The notes under the pieces were generated by a model. The model had not been told where the DNA came from. It made no database searches and worked only from the letters and a program-made list of their open reading frames with translations. Made by a program: the position numbers and the translations under genes. From assembly GCF_028640845.1 (NCBI RefSeq), contig NC_080541.1, forward strand, positions 33,571,935-33,635,934: 64,000 bases of DNA. Reading direction: 5' to 3'. Shown here one piece after another: positions 23,290 to 34,650 of this stretch (position 1 is its first letter; every line of letters begins with the position of its first letter). Origin of the DNA: Ahaetulla prasina (taxonomy: Eukaryota > Chordata > Lepidosauria > Squamata > Colubridae).

Positions 23290-23512
23290 TTTTTCTTTCC
23301 ATTCAGTCGTGTCTGCCCAAACAATATTTTTCTGCAGTTTTCTTGGCAATAGTTTTAGAATTGGTTTGCCATTGATTCTTTCCTAGGGCTGAGAGAAAGT
23401 GACTGGCCTTAAGTTACTCTCCTAGCTCTGTGCCCAGAGCAGGATCAGAATCCACAGGCTCCCAGTTTCAAGCCAAAATGCCTTCACCATTACACCAAAC
23501 TGTCTCTCTGCA
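23290..23512 (-). mobile_element. tRNA-derived SINE with BovB-like tail
   Basis: On the minus strand the head is the tRNA-like region (complement of CACCATTACACCAAACTG at about 23488-23505). The 3' side carries the complement of CATTCAGTCGTGTCTG (23303-23318), i.e. a BovB-type CAGACACGACTGAATG end. Confidence 0.65.
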
Positions 23513-23645
23513 ATTTTAATATCTCACTTCTAAAGCATTCTTCTTGGGGAAAAAATATGTTCATCCCTGTGCTTGATGAAGACTCTATAGGTATTTTTAT
23601 TTTAAGATTTACTATTTTCTCACAATATTATTATGTTTTATGTGT

Positions 23646-23953
23646 AGTGGCTCACGGGCTAGGACGTTGAGCTTGTCGATCGAAAGGTCAGCAGCTCAGC
23701 AGTTCAAATCCCTAGTGCTGCCGTGTAACGGGGTGAGCTCCCGTTACTTGTCCCAGCTTCTGCCAACCTAGCAGTTTCGAAAGCACGTAAAAATGCAAGT
23801 AGAAAAAATAGGGACCACCTTTGGTGGGAAGGTAACAGCGTTACCACGGAGACATCTTCGGACAGCGCTGGCTCTTTGGCTTTGAAACGAAGATGAGCAC
23901 CGCCCCCTAGAGTCGGCAACGACTAGCACGTATGTGCGAGGAGAACCTTCACC
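23646..23953 (+). mobile_element. Sauria SINE
   Basis: tRNA-like head (TTGAGCTTGTCGATCG, AGTTCAAATCCCTAGTG), conserved middle (CCAGCTTCTGCCAACCTAGC, AAAATGCAAGTAGAAAAA) and a 3' end CCCCTAGAGTCGGCAACGAC. Target duplication TTTTATGTGT at both ends. A short internal gap removes the GCGCCTTTGG... stretch seen in other copies. Confidence 0.93.
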
Positions 23954-24436
23954 TTTTATGTGTGGTGATGGTGGCAGTTGCTGTTTTTTAATATCTATTA
24001 TAGTTTTTGTTACTTTTATAAATTTGGTTTAAAAATTACTTTAAACAAGTATGTGGTTCTTTTTGTTACTACAGTATTATTGTGTATTATTATTATAGGC
24101 ATCCAGAATGAAGAGCAGAGTAGACTACCATCATAATGCTGTATTGGTCAATTGGTTATAATTATAAAATAAAATAATAAAAAAACCATTTACTACCTTC
24201 TCACAAACTGGCAACCTCTGGTCTAGCTAAATGTGAAATTTATTAAGTTTACCCTGGAAAGGAAATATGTTGTAATCAGAGAGTTGCAGCATCAATTCAC
24301 AACAGGTAAAACACCTGTGATGGCAGATAACCTGATTTTTTTAGGCATCTCCTCTGTGGATCATGCTGAACTATGCAAAAAGCAGTTCTTAACAAACTGT
24401 TGTGACTCCATCTGTCTAAACAAGCTGTTAACCATA

Positions 24437-25040
24437 GAGATAGTCCTCAACTTATAACCACAATTGAGATCAGAATTTTCATCATGTCACTGTGGTTGTA
24501 AGTCAAGTCATTGCATGACCGGATCTGATTTTACAACCATTTTTACGACAGTTGTAAGTTGAATCATCACAGCCATAAGATGAGTCATGCAGTTGTAAAT
24601 CGAGTGAAGCAGTCATAAGGGTGATAGAGCTTAACCAAGTATGTTTCAAAGGTGATGTTTCGCTTTGCATCCAAGAAGCTTCTTCAACTGAAGAAGAAGA
24701 AGCTTCTTGGATGAAAAACGTCTTCAAACGTCTTCAAAGAAAAACAAGAAAGTCCAGTTGCTTCTTGAAAAAAGCACCTTTGGGACAATCATGACCTGGA
24801 TGACTGAGAATCTCCATAGACACTTAACCAATGAACCAATTTGTTTTTCTGCAAAAACCTGCAAACTGCCAAAAAAGTTGCAAATCACAATTACACGACT
24901 ATGGGACGTTACAACTTTGTAAATGCAAGCCAGTAATCAGGCACCCCGATTGCAATCATGTGACTTTGGGAGCAGAGCAAAGATTGTAAATTCAGAATTT
25001 AGGTCATAACGGACCTTTTTGGAGACTGTCATTAACAGAC
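24437..25040. mobile_element. Palindromic element 'T' split by repeat 'P'
   Basis: Left part 24437-24626 starts ATAGTCCTCAACTTATAACC. It is interrupted by repeat P at 24627-24825 and resumes at 24826 (AACCAATTTGTT ... GTTGCAAATCACAATTACAC). It stops where a CR1 fragment begins. Confidence 0.65.
24627..24825 (+). repeat. Repeat 'P' copy 2
   Basis: Contains AAGAAGCTTCTTCAACTGAA, its complement, TCTTCAAAGAAAAACAAGAA, AAGCACCTTTGGGACAATCA and ACTGAGAATCTCCATAGAC. Inserted in a palindromic element. Confidence 0.7.
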
Positions 25041-25490
25041 TAGAATAAGAATAACAGAGTTGGAAGGGGCTTCGTAGTCCAACCTCTCACCCAAGCAGGA
25101 GACCCTACACCTTTTCTGACAGATGGCAGTCCAGTCTCTTCATGAAAGCTTTCAATGATGAAGCTCCCACCACTTCTGAAGGCAAGATGTTCCATTGGTT
25201 GGTTGTTTTCACAGTCAGAAAATTTCTCCTTATATCTAAGTTGAATCTCTCCTTGATCAGTTTGCATCCATTATTCCTTGTCTGGCCTTCAGGTGCTTTG
25301 GAAAATAGGTTGACTCCTTCCTCTCTATGATAGCCCCTCGAATATTGGAAAATGGCTATCATGTCTCTCCTAGTCCTTCTCTTCACTAGACTAGCCATGC
25401 CCAGTTCCTGTAATCGTTTTTCATATGCTTTAGCCATCAGTCCCCTAATCATCTTTGTTGCTCTTCTCTGCACTCTTTCTAGAGTCTATG
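25041..25490 (-). mobile_element. CR1 LINE 3' end
   Basis: The minus strand encodes the CR1 C-terminal block: MQRRATKMIRGLMAKAYEKR, LQELGMASLVKRRTRRDMI, FNLDIRRNFLTVKTTNQWN, LPSEVVGASSLKAF. One clean 122-codon frame covers 25105-25473. The 3' end reads as CCAACTCTGTTATTCTTATTC. 5' truncated. Confidence 0.92.
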
Positions 25491-25563
25491 TAATTAATTT
25501 GAACGTTCATTAAGTGAATAGTCATAAATTGAGGACAACTGAGTTTTGCATGTTGATGTAGAT

Positions 25564-25698
25564 CAGGGGTGTCCAAACTTGGTCCCTTTAAGACTTGTGG
25601 ACTTCAACTCCCAGAGTTCCTCAGCCAGCTTTGCTGGCTGAGGGACTCTGAGAGTTGAAGTCCATAAGTCTTAAAGGGACCAAGTTTGGACACCCCTG
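25564..25698. mobile_element. hAT-like MITE 'M', full palindrome
   Basis: Starts CAGGGGTGTCCAAACTTGG and ends with its complement; the arms of roughly 60 bp are almost perfect. Exact 8-bp target duplication ATGTAGAT at 25556-25563 and 25699-25706. Confidence 0.92.
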
Positions 25699-26296
25699 AT
25701 GTAGATTAAGTCCTAACGTCGTAAGCAGAAAGTAAGAAATAGGGTGCTTTGAATAGGCTGCACATACCTTACTGGTAATATTAGTTAATATTTAATTGCA
25801 AATATCTGAAAGGCCAGATATGTTTTATTGATTTTAGTGCTCATAAGCCAACCTTTGCCTTCTCTACTGTGTTTACTATACATAAAACAGCCCAGATCTG
25901 ATAATTCCTGAAGGTAAAACTGAGAAAACTATTTTCCAAGAAGTAATTTTTCCCCCTGAGGGCAATTATAAATATGCTTTTGAGTTCTTTTGGGACAGTT
26001 TACATAGATAATGAAAGGAGTTTCAGAGGACAATCATTTCTGTGATCCCTTTGAAAATTCCCTAGAATAAAAATAACCAAAGGACTCATGAATAGTTGTC
26101 AGGCACATTATTTCAGCCACATGAGAACTATTAATCTGCTATTTTCTTTATGAAAATATCAATTTTTTGTAAATAGGATGGGAGGTCCTTGAGGCAAAGG
26201 CTTAGTGAGTGCACATGTATGATTGTTAAATAACAGATGGAGATTCTCAGCCCTCCAAACTTACATAACTATACATTTAAATATGTTCTAAATCAG

Positions 26297-26674
26297 GGAT
26301 GTAAAACTCGATTTCACTGAGGGCCACATCAAGTTTGTGTTTGACCTCAGAGGGCTGGGGTGAGCATGGCCAAAGTGGGTTTGGCCAGCTCAACATCACT
26401 CATTTCGGGGGTGGGGGGACGCTTGTGGTGGCTGGAGCGCTCTGCCAGCGAAAATGGGCTCCCAAGCTCTGTTTTCAGCTGCGATGTCCTCCTGCTATGC
26501 TCTGCCAGCAAAAATGGAGTTTGGGAGAGCTGCACACAGCCCTCACAAGCTCCATTTTTGCTGGCAGAGGCACTGCGTGGCCAGTCCTTTGCTGTTTCCA
26601 GGATGGCCCCAAGGGCCAGATCTAAGCACCCCATGGGCTGAATCCGGCCCGTGGACTTTGAGTTTGACACCCCT
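26297..26674. mobile_element. hAT-like element, CAGGGATGTAAAACTC ends
   Basis: Inverted ends (…AAAACTCGATTTC / …GAGTTTGACACCCCTG). GC-rich interior with repeated TCTGCCAGCAAAAATGG units in both orientations. Flanking 8-mers TTCTAAAT and ATCTAAAA are similar. Open frames inside are shadows. Confidence 0.75.
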
Positions 26675-26964
26675 GATCTAAAAAGTATAGGCATGTCTTC
26701 TATCTGTCCATCTCCATTCATCTATCCATCCATCTGCCTTTTGCTGTTTTCTTTCTTTTTAAAAAAAATCAATTCTGAGCAATTTTACATCTGCCTGGAA
26801 AAAAATCTAACTCAAAACCAATTTTTTTTTATTCCACTGCATACCTTTGAACAACAACTGAGACACTGTCTTCCAAAAGCTCTCTAAGTTAGCTGTGTTC
26901 AACCTGACTTCCCCTGGAAGAGCTAAATATCTGCCTAGGGATAATTGCAACTGTGAATTTTGTA

Positions 26965-27625
26965 TTTAAAACAGGCAGTCCCAAAACAGCTTTTTCAAGA
27001 GGAAACTAGACTTTCTTGTTTTTCTTTGAAGATGTTTTGCTTCTCATCCAAGAAGTTTCTTCAACTGAAGAAGAAGAAGCTTCTTGAATGAAAAAATCTT
27101 CAAACGTCTTTAAAGAAAAACAAGAAAGTCCAGTTGCTTCTTGAAAAAGTATCTTTGGGACTACCATGACCTGGATAAGGGGTCTCCAACCTTGGCAACT
27201 TTAAGACTTGTGGACTTCAACTCCCAGAGTTCCTCAGCCAGCAAAGCTAAGGTCTCCAATCTTAGTAACTTTAAGGTTTGTGGACTTCAACTCCCAGGAT
27301 CCTTCAAATCTTGCTTGAAGTTCAACAGTGAGATTTTCAGCTCCTAAATAGAGAGGCAGTTCAACTCTGAAAGTTGAAGTCCACAAGCCTTAAAGTTACT
27401 AAGGTTGAAGACCCCTGGACTAGATGTTTTCCCCATCACAGAAGAGAGTAAGTAATCTGGAGCTCTACTAAGATAGACCATTATCTATTCCAGGGGTCTC
27501 CAACCTTGGCAACTTTAAGACTTGTGGACTTTAACTCTCAGAGTTGAAGTCCATAAATCTAAAGTTGCCAAGGTTGGAGACTCCTGACCTGGATGATTGA
27601 GAATCTCCATAAACATTTAAAACAA
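26965..27625 (+). repeat. Repeat 'P' copy 3, carrying a hAT-like insertion
   Basis: Repeat P runs from about 26965 (GGCAGTCCCAAAACAGC) to 27176, is broken by 27177-27586, and resumes GATGATTGAGAATCTCCATA. See the insertion entry. Confidence 0.75.
27177..27586. mobile_element. Composite of nested hAT MITE 'M' copies
   Basis: Starts AAGGGGTCTCCAACC and ends GGTTGGAGACTCCTG, enclosed by an exact 8-bp duplication ACCTGGAT (27169-27176, 27587-27594). Inside are further M ends (27250, 27410, 27494), so at least two M copies are nested or recombined. Confidence 0.8.
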
Positions 27626-28009
27626 GGCATTCCCAAAAGACTGTGTGATAATTCACTGATGAATATCTGTTCTTGTGGGGGGTAGTGAGATTATGTTTAG
27701 GAAAAAAAGTTTGGAATTGGGGGGATTTAAATCTGTCCAAACAAGCTATTTTTCAGGGTCAGTTAACAAGATCAAACAGTAGCTATATTTGCATAGTATG
27801 GTGCTTTTGATAATAATATTAATTTGGGTTAATTTATCTGTGGTTTAGTGTGTTCTTCAAAACTAACCAGTTTGGTTTACTTCATGGCTCATTGAGTTAT
27901 ACAATCCCATTATCCCAGAAAGACTAGAAGCAAAATTACATGTGCTGTGTAAATGCAACCCCTCTCTTTTAATCTGATTTTTTTTTTCAAATCAATCAAT
28001 TGTAAGCAT

Positions 28010-28800
28010 GCTAAATCATATAGGATAAATCTCATAATAGTTGTGCAGAAAACACTTAAAATGCAAATATTAATGAAACCTGAAGTCTTTCTTCTAGGTA
28101 TAATGGGCAAATTGACAGAAAAACAATTTGGAACCTTATTTCTGTACATAATGACAGCTGCAAGGATTGCGTATGCCAACTATTGTAAAGAAAAAGGAAT
28201 ATTGACGGATATTGGCAAAATAATGGTTTTTGAAATTGACTTGAGTTGGCAGAAATGGTGAAATTAACTGCCTTGATTAGAGACAATGGTTTGAACAAGT
28301 TTAAAAAAGATTGAAAGTGGTCTGTAGAGTTTCTGCGAGATAAATGTTATAATAGACTGTTAACAAAGGCTTTGAAGTTTAATTTATTTTTGTGGGTTAA
28401 CAGTTGACATCTGTCTCGAAGTGAACAGGTATTGGGTCACCTTGATCAACAGACAATAGATTTGTATATTTGGGATATTAAGTGAATGTGATATAAAATA
28501 GCAATTTAGCAGCCATAGATGAAATTTGTAGTAGTGTAGTATTATTTGTAGATCTAGATTGCAAAGGGGGTGGGGTTAGGGAATTTGGGAAATTAGATTT
28601 GTTTGAGATTCAGCTATCAGCATTCAAACAAGGTGGAGGTTGTATGTTTACTATTAATTTTATGTTTGTTATATACACTTTTTTCTTGTTTCTTTTCTTG
28701 TATCTTGTTTGTAATTCTTGTTTTGTTGGGTTTTCTTTTTTCTTTTTTCTTTTGTACTTTGTCTTTGGAAAAAAAATATGTATATCTAATCAATCAATTA
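28010..28800 (+). mobile_element. L1 LINE ORF2 C-terminus and 3' UTR
   Basis: An open frame reads MGKLTEKQFGTLFLYIMTAA then RIAYANYCKEKG, the L1 ORF2 C-terminal signature (…TAARIAYAKYWK). It is followed by a degenerate frame and a pyrimidine-rich 3' UTR to about 28800. Confidence 0.75.
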
Positions 28801-29471
28801 ACAAATAAACTCCTACTTTTAGAATTATAGAAAGCCAGACTGAGCTACAGCCAAGATACTCAATTCACACTCTGGTTCAATTTTGAAGTTAACTACGTCA
28901 ATTTGGTATTTTCTCTGCTTAGCCAGTATCATTGGGCTATTGTGAGCATAACTAGAGACAGAACCACATCCTTTGTTGTGGAACTTGAGGAGGAAAGGAG
29001 GTATAAATTATCCTAGTTAATTAATTAATTGCATGCTTAGACTTATGAAACATTCTTGGCCTCATATGATATGAATGAAACAAGTATCCTTGAGAGGATG
29101 AGTAGAGGGGATAAAACAAGACTATACTTATCTGGAAGGATTGGTGCTTCGTAAAAATATGGTGTTACCATTTTGTAATTTGAGGTAGTTGTATCTTTTC
29201 CCCTTGTTGCAACACAAAAGGGTATTTCACATTCTTTACCCAAATACATTTAAATGAGCTTTTGTTTTCTTTGGCAGTTATGCAAATTGCAAAAAGTTTC
29301 TCAGATCTCGCACCCATAGTCTCCTGAGGGCTTGGTAGGACCTTGGTTTCAGAAGAAGAAAGAGCAAAATAACCTAATATTAATAAACTATTTCCAAATA
29401 TATCCAGAAGTAATTAGGGATGCCTGGATGCTGCCCTTTCTCTTCTTAGTATAGCCCTCTCTTGATATAAA
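28801..29471. other. Intergenic, nothing recognised
   Basis: No element or ORF could be assigned. Confidence 0.4.
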
Positions 29472-30471
29472 GGTAGTCTTTGACTCACAACTGAAATTGA
29501 GGCAGGCATTACAGTTGTAAGTTGTGGCAGTCATTTTTTCTGACTCAGCCTTCACGAGCCCCACTCAACAGCCTTTTATTTAGAAAAGCAGGAATATAAG
29601 GCATTCACTGACAAAACCTCAGGTTACAAGCCATAGCAGTCTCTGAGTTCCCTGCAGGGGGCCTCAAATTGCACTTCAATCCCAATACAAAAAGTCCTGA
29701 CCAACGTGAATAGTGGCAAGGAAATCCTGGCACGGAATCTGCCAGACAGAACTCTTCTGGAGCATGAACGGTTGACTCGGACAACTGCACCTCACACACC
29801 CCTCATCCTTATATCCCAGCCAGTGAGGGGCTTGTTAACATCTCCTTCTTCTCCAGGATAGCTGGCCCTCAGTCCTGCATTGCTCTCCTTTCTGCACTTC
29901 TCTGTGCATATGTGCATCTGGGACAGGCCCCAGCTGTTCCTCCCCTCACTCAGCTCAGGCCCAAAAACAGCTGTCTCTCCATCAGAGTGTGGAGATGGGC
30001 CCTGCTCTGCATCTGGCTCTGAGACCTCCTGCAAGCCCCAATGGTAACCCAGGCACCCCCTCCATCTCATCTGCCTCATCTAGCTTGACTGCCAGCTCCA
30101 TTGGCAGGTCACTATGTGACTGCTCCCAATGTTAAACCTCTTTTGCCAGAGTTATTAAGTGAAGATCTCAATCACTAAGTGAACGCCACAATTCTAGGCA
30201 AATCTGTTTTATCCAATGGGCACCTTTGTTAGTAACTGGAAATAAAGCCCAGTTTCCAGAAAAAATATCATAAATTGCAGTCATCTGAGTATGGGATGCT
30301 ACAAATGTCTATAAATGTGGACGAGTTGCGAACTGCCTAAAATGCAGTCATGTGACCATGGGGGGAAGTGACCATTGGAACTTTGAAAGTGGGTCATAAG
30401 TAGTCCTGAGGAGTTTCATCGTAACTTTGAATGGTTGCTAAGCAACCAGTCATAAGTTGAGAACTATCTCT
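29472..30471. mobile_element. Palindromic element 'T' split by an LTR-like insertion
   Basis: The left piece (29472-29540, GGTAGTCTTTGACTCACAAC) and right piece (30101-30471, ending TAAGTTGAGAACTATC) are the two ends of the T family. The 29541-30100 insertion sits between them. Confidence 0.7.
29541..30100 (-). mobile_element. LTR-like insertion, 560 bp
   Basis: On the minus strand it begins TGGAGCTGGCAGTCAAGC, has a TATA-like GGGATATAAGGATG (about 29810), a poly(A) signal AAATAAAAGG (about 29576-29585) and ends CTGAGTCA, the order expected for a solo LTR. The flanks give no clean 5-bp duplication. A T-run beside 29540 leaves open a polyadenylated retroposon instead, with degenerate TGGCAGTCA / TGGCAGGTCA flanks. 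Confidence 0.5.
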
Positions 30472-31773
30472 ACATTAGGGTTAATGGATGAGTTGGGGGA
30501 GAAATCTCATTTCTTTTTACATTACATTTTACAATCATTTATGTATATATACAAATGCTGAATTGAAGAAAACTGGCTGAAGATAATTTCAAGATTATGT
30601 TGATTGCTTGAACATAATTGTTATGCGTTGTGTTGGCAGCTGCTTTTTATGATTTTATATAAAAAACTTACAATTGCTATTCATTTCAAAATCTATATCC
30701 TTCTGTCTTTCAAGGGTTAAATATCTATGAGTCAGTGTTCTATTAAAATAATCTGTGATCTATTATCAATGTTAATAGTATAGTATTGTTACATAACACT
30801 GTTGATTTGCCCTTGGCTTTTCTACTCTGAGGTTTGTGTAATTTATCAAAGGTCATGGGATTGTGACAATAACATTGCTGGCTTTGTACTTACCAAATTA
30901 TGACTCTTGAAGGAACATAGGCACAACTGGTACAAAATAATAATAATAGAATCTCACATTCAGGTCCCTTTTCAAAGTATCTCATTTGTACTTTTATTAT
31001 ATAAAATTTGGTACCCTGAAAAAATAAACGATAAGGACAAACGCTAATAGTTTTTCTTGTAACAAAAATGTATGAAAAAGTCATAGCATAAAATATAGAA
31101 AAAATAAATTTAATGTGAGGGATAGTGTCCCATTTTCTTTAAGAGTTGAGGTTTTGAAGGACTAAACTGCAAGAACATTGTTTTTGATACCCAATCCATT
31201 CCATCCATTTTTTTTACAAAGAGTAAAGTTGAAAACTCTTCAAAGATGTTGTTGTACCAACTTCAATATATGCTTGTGAAATATACAACCAAGATGATTA
31301 AATGATTAATTTTTTTCCAACAACACTGGGGTGTTACTTGGAACCCTGACAGCTGCTTGTGAAAAATCCTCCATGTCTCATATTGTGACCACATCACTAA
31401 TGAAGAGGTATTACAAAGTCAGATTTAGAACACCTATTAAAAACTGTGAATGAATGTTGAATGTCAGCTCTGCCATCTTCGCTACGCTTCACTAAGCTTC
31501 TGGCATCCATCCATATTGGGGGCAGGGGCAGAGGAATTTGGGGAAGTTGTGCAGGAGGAGAGAAAAAGGGTGTAAGGGGAAAAGGAAAGGCACTGACAGG
31601 AACCAGAGGTGTCAAATCGGACTAATCCAGCCAGCCCAAGGATGCCTGATTTGGAAAAGGATGCAAAACTGCTTCACGGCATGCCTAACATCAAAGCAGT
31701 TCCCAAAACATCCCAACATGATATTGGACACTAACAATCTGTTCAAGGGGGAGGGCCATGGGAGAGGAAAAAC
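30472..31773. other. Intergenic, nothing recognised
   Basis: AT-rich to about 31440, then a more GC-rich stretch. No family assigned. Confidence 0.4.
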
Positions 31774-32052
31774 CAGGGGTGAAATGCTACCGGATTGGAC
31801 CAAATCACGCGATCCGGTAGCTATTGCAGCCGGTAGTTTGGCAATCTGGTAGCGATGGTGGAGCGAAGCTCCGCCCACTCACCTGGGTGTAATTACTTCC
31901 TGTTTTTAACCAGGAAGTAATGTGTTTTTTACCTTCTGTGCATGCGCAGAAGGTTTTATGCATGCACAGAAGGTCTGCGTGTACATGTGACGTGCGCACG
32001 GGGCACATACATGCCCTGAGCCAGTAAGGAAGGTAAGTAGATTTCACCCCTG
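31774..32052. mobile_element. hAT-like MITE, CAGGGGTGAAAT ends
   Basis: Ends CAGGGGTGAAATGCTACC and GTAGATTTCACCCCTG. Exact 8-bp duplication GGAAAAAC at 31766-31773 and 32053-32060. Interior has GGAGCGAAGCTCCGCCCAC and repeated GCATGCGCAGAAGG units. Confidence 0.93.
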
Positions 32053-32262
32053 GGAAAAACTTGTAATTTTTGCACGGGAATACTCAGCTCTAGCCTTGTT
32101 TTTGCTACAACCACTAATCCTTAGTAAAAGAACCTAATACTTCAAATAAATGGAGTCAAGAATCTTTTTCCAAATTTAGTGAAAATTAAAAAATATTTTT
32201 CCAAAATACTTACAAGCCTAAATTTTCAAAATTAATTTTTCTACTTGAATTATATTTTACAG

Positions 32263-32780
32263 ATAGTCCTCAGATTATGACAACTGTTGGGATCAGATTA
32301 TCCATCACTAAGTCTCAGGATTGTAAAGCATGACATTATATGACCACATTGCTTAGCAAAGGCAATCCCAGCAGTTGCTGTCATAATCCCAGAACTGCAT
32401 GGTTGTTAAGTGAGGATCTCACATGACTACAGTGTGGAAGAAACAGGACAGCAGGCAGCAAGCAGGCTGGAACTTTACGGGCAGGCAGGCAGGCAAAAAA
32501 GTCACAGGAGCGGGAGTGACTTGCAATGTCTTATCAGCTTACCCATTGGCTTTCTTTGTGGGAAGCGGGCAAGAAAGACTGTAAATAGTGATCATGTGAC
32601 CACAAGATGCTGCAACAGTTGTAATTGTGAGCCAGTTGCCAAGTGCCCAAATAATGATCACATGACATGGGATGCTGAAACAGCTGCAACTTCCAGGATT
32701 GGTCATCAGTACCGCTAGTTCAGTGCTGTCATAACTTTGAGTAGTTGCTGAACAAGTGATCGTAACTTCATGACTACCTG
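32263..32780. mobile_element. Palindromic element 'T'
   Basis: Starts AGATAGTCCTCAGATTATGAC and ends CATGACTACCTG before TGTATC (first motif at 32263-32283). Interior carries GGTTGTTAAGTGAGGATC, AGATGCTGCAACAGTTGTAA and TAACTTTGAGTAGTTGC. Confidence 0.7.
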
Positions 32781-33589
32781 TGTATCTCTCATGTGTTCTG
32801 CATGCCCAGCAGTATATAAACATCAGTATTAAATTGTATACTAATCTATGGATGAAGTTGCCAGAAAGGTTGGGAAATAGTAGAGGAATTTGTCTGCAAG
32901 ATAGTCCAGGTGAATAATTTGGTCATGCATATTTTCTGGACAATTTATTTATTTATTGTTCATGGTAACTTTGATTTTCAACCAGTGATGAAAACATTGG
33001 AAAATACAAAATGTTAGGGTCTCAACTTATGCTCTATTTTTTCCAAAGCTGAGTTTCTTTTCCTATAAATTCGTATTTCCTAAGCATTAACCATTGTAAT
33101 CGGATTTGTTCCAGGTGGTCATGACTGAACAATATCCATTCACAGTTTCCCAGAAAAGCAATCTCATGTCCCCAAGAATAACCAAGGAGTGCCTTTTCAT
33201 AACTATTATACTTTGATACTTTAATCAACAGATCTTCCCATTAATGTTTAGTGATTTTACAACTTCTAGAAGCCTTTTTATTAGGGGATCTATAGCCAAT
33301 AAATCAGTTAAAATATTTAATGTTCCATTTTGTATTATATAAGAGCTTGTATTGGTTTCGTACTGTACTGATGATTGTAGTGTCCTTGACAACACTAATA
33401 TCAGAAAGCATTACTACTTTAAAAAGAATAATTTGCCCAGTCCTACAGAAAGCTATTGTAATACTAGCACACATATTCATTCACCTGACTCACTGAATTC
33501 ATTCATCACAATTTTTGAAAACATAGTGACAGAACATATATTCCTCAAGGTTGCACTGTGAAGTTTTTGGTGCTCTCTAAGCTTTGGTG

Positions 33590-34440
33590 GTTCATTATTC
33601 AACTAGGTAACATCACTGCTAGTGAGTGTGGGATTTGGTGCCTGTGGCTTGCATTGCCAGTTTTGCTGATGGTGTGCTTTTCTTGTTGGTAGTTTCATGA
33701 TTAGGGTATTGTTTTCTGCTAAACTGTCTAGTGTTAATCCCTGCTTATCATGGTGTTGGTTGTAGGAGAGGATGTGTTCCGGTCTTTTTCAGATCCTCTC
33801 CAGCAACCAACAATACCCTAAACAAGAAACTAATCTAAGCATGATCCTAAGCACCGTCTAATCTAAGCATAGTACACAAAATTGTGTGTTACAACATCTT
33901 ACGTCTTCAGCTTCAATCACAATAATACACAGGCAAACAATCGATACAAACTCAAGGTAAACCATTCCAAACTCGATTGCAGAAAATACGACTTCAGCAA
34001 CAGAATGGTCAACGCCTGGAATGCTCTACCCGACTCTTATTGTTACAGCCTCTAACCCTCACAGCTTCAACCTTAAACTGTCTACCGTGGACTCAACCCA
34101 TTCCTAAGAGGTTCGTAAAGGGGACGTGCATAAGCGCACCAGCATGACTACTGTCCCTGGCCTACTGCCCCCATTTATTTATATTCATTTCCTTCGTTCA
34201 TGTCCATGTTTATATTCATACCCGCTATCTTGTACATGTTTGACAAACAAACAAACAAACAAACAAACAAACTACCAAGGAGAAAATTACACCCCCACCA
34301 ATATAGCTAGAGCAAGTTACTGTACATAACCAGGAAGCACACCCCACACTTATTTGCCTTGATAACATTACCTAGTTCAATAATGAAACATTTGCAAGCT
34401 AGTAATCAAACTCAAAGAGCTCCAAGGACTCTATAGTATG
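33590..34440 (+). repeat. Repeat 'Q' copy 2 split by a LINE fragment
   Basis: The left part ends CAACAATACCCTAAACAAGA near 33825 and the right part resumes CTACCAAGGAGAAAATTACA at 34272. The right part includes AATGAAACATTTGCAAGC, complementary in character to the Q start. A CR1/L3-like tail lies between. Confidence 0.55.
33838..34271 (+). mobile_element. CR1/L3-like LINE 3' tail
   Basis: Shares ACTCGATTGCAGAAAATACG, ACTTCAGCAACAGAATGG, GCATAAGCGCACCAGCATG and the TGTTTGACAAACAAAC tail with the 18.5 and 51.3 kb copies. 5' truncated, with frame breaks. Confidence 0.85.
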
Positions 34441-34650
34441 CCTTTTTTTAAAAAACCAAAAGAGACCTAACATGACCGGCAAAGAGTCTTTTCCCAAAAT
34501 CTGTCATTCTCCCTAGCTAGGATGGGAAAAAGCACCTCATATGATCATCTCTTGGGATCTAAAGGAAGAAGCAAATAAAACAGTTCCTAATAAAAAAAGT
34601 AAATAAATAAAATAAAAAATAAATAAATAAATAAATAAATAATAATAAAA

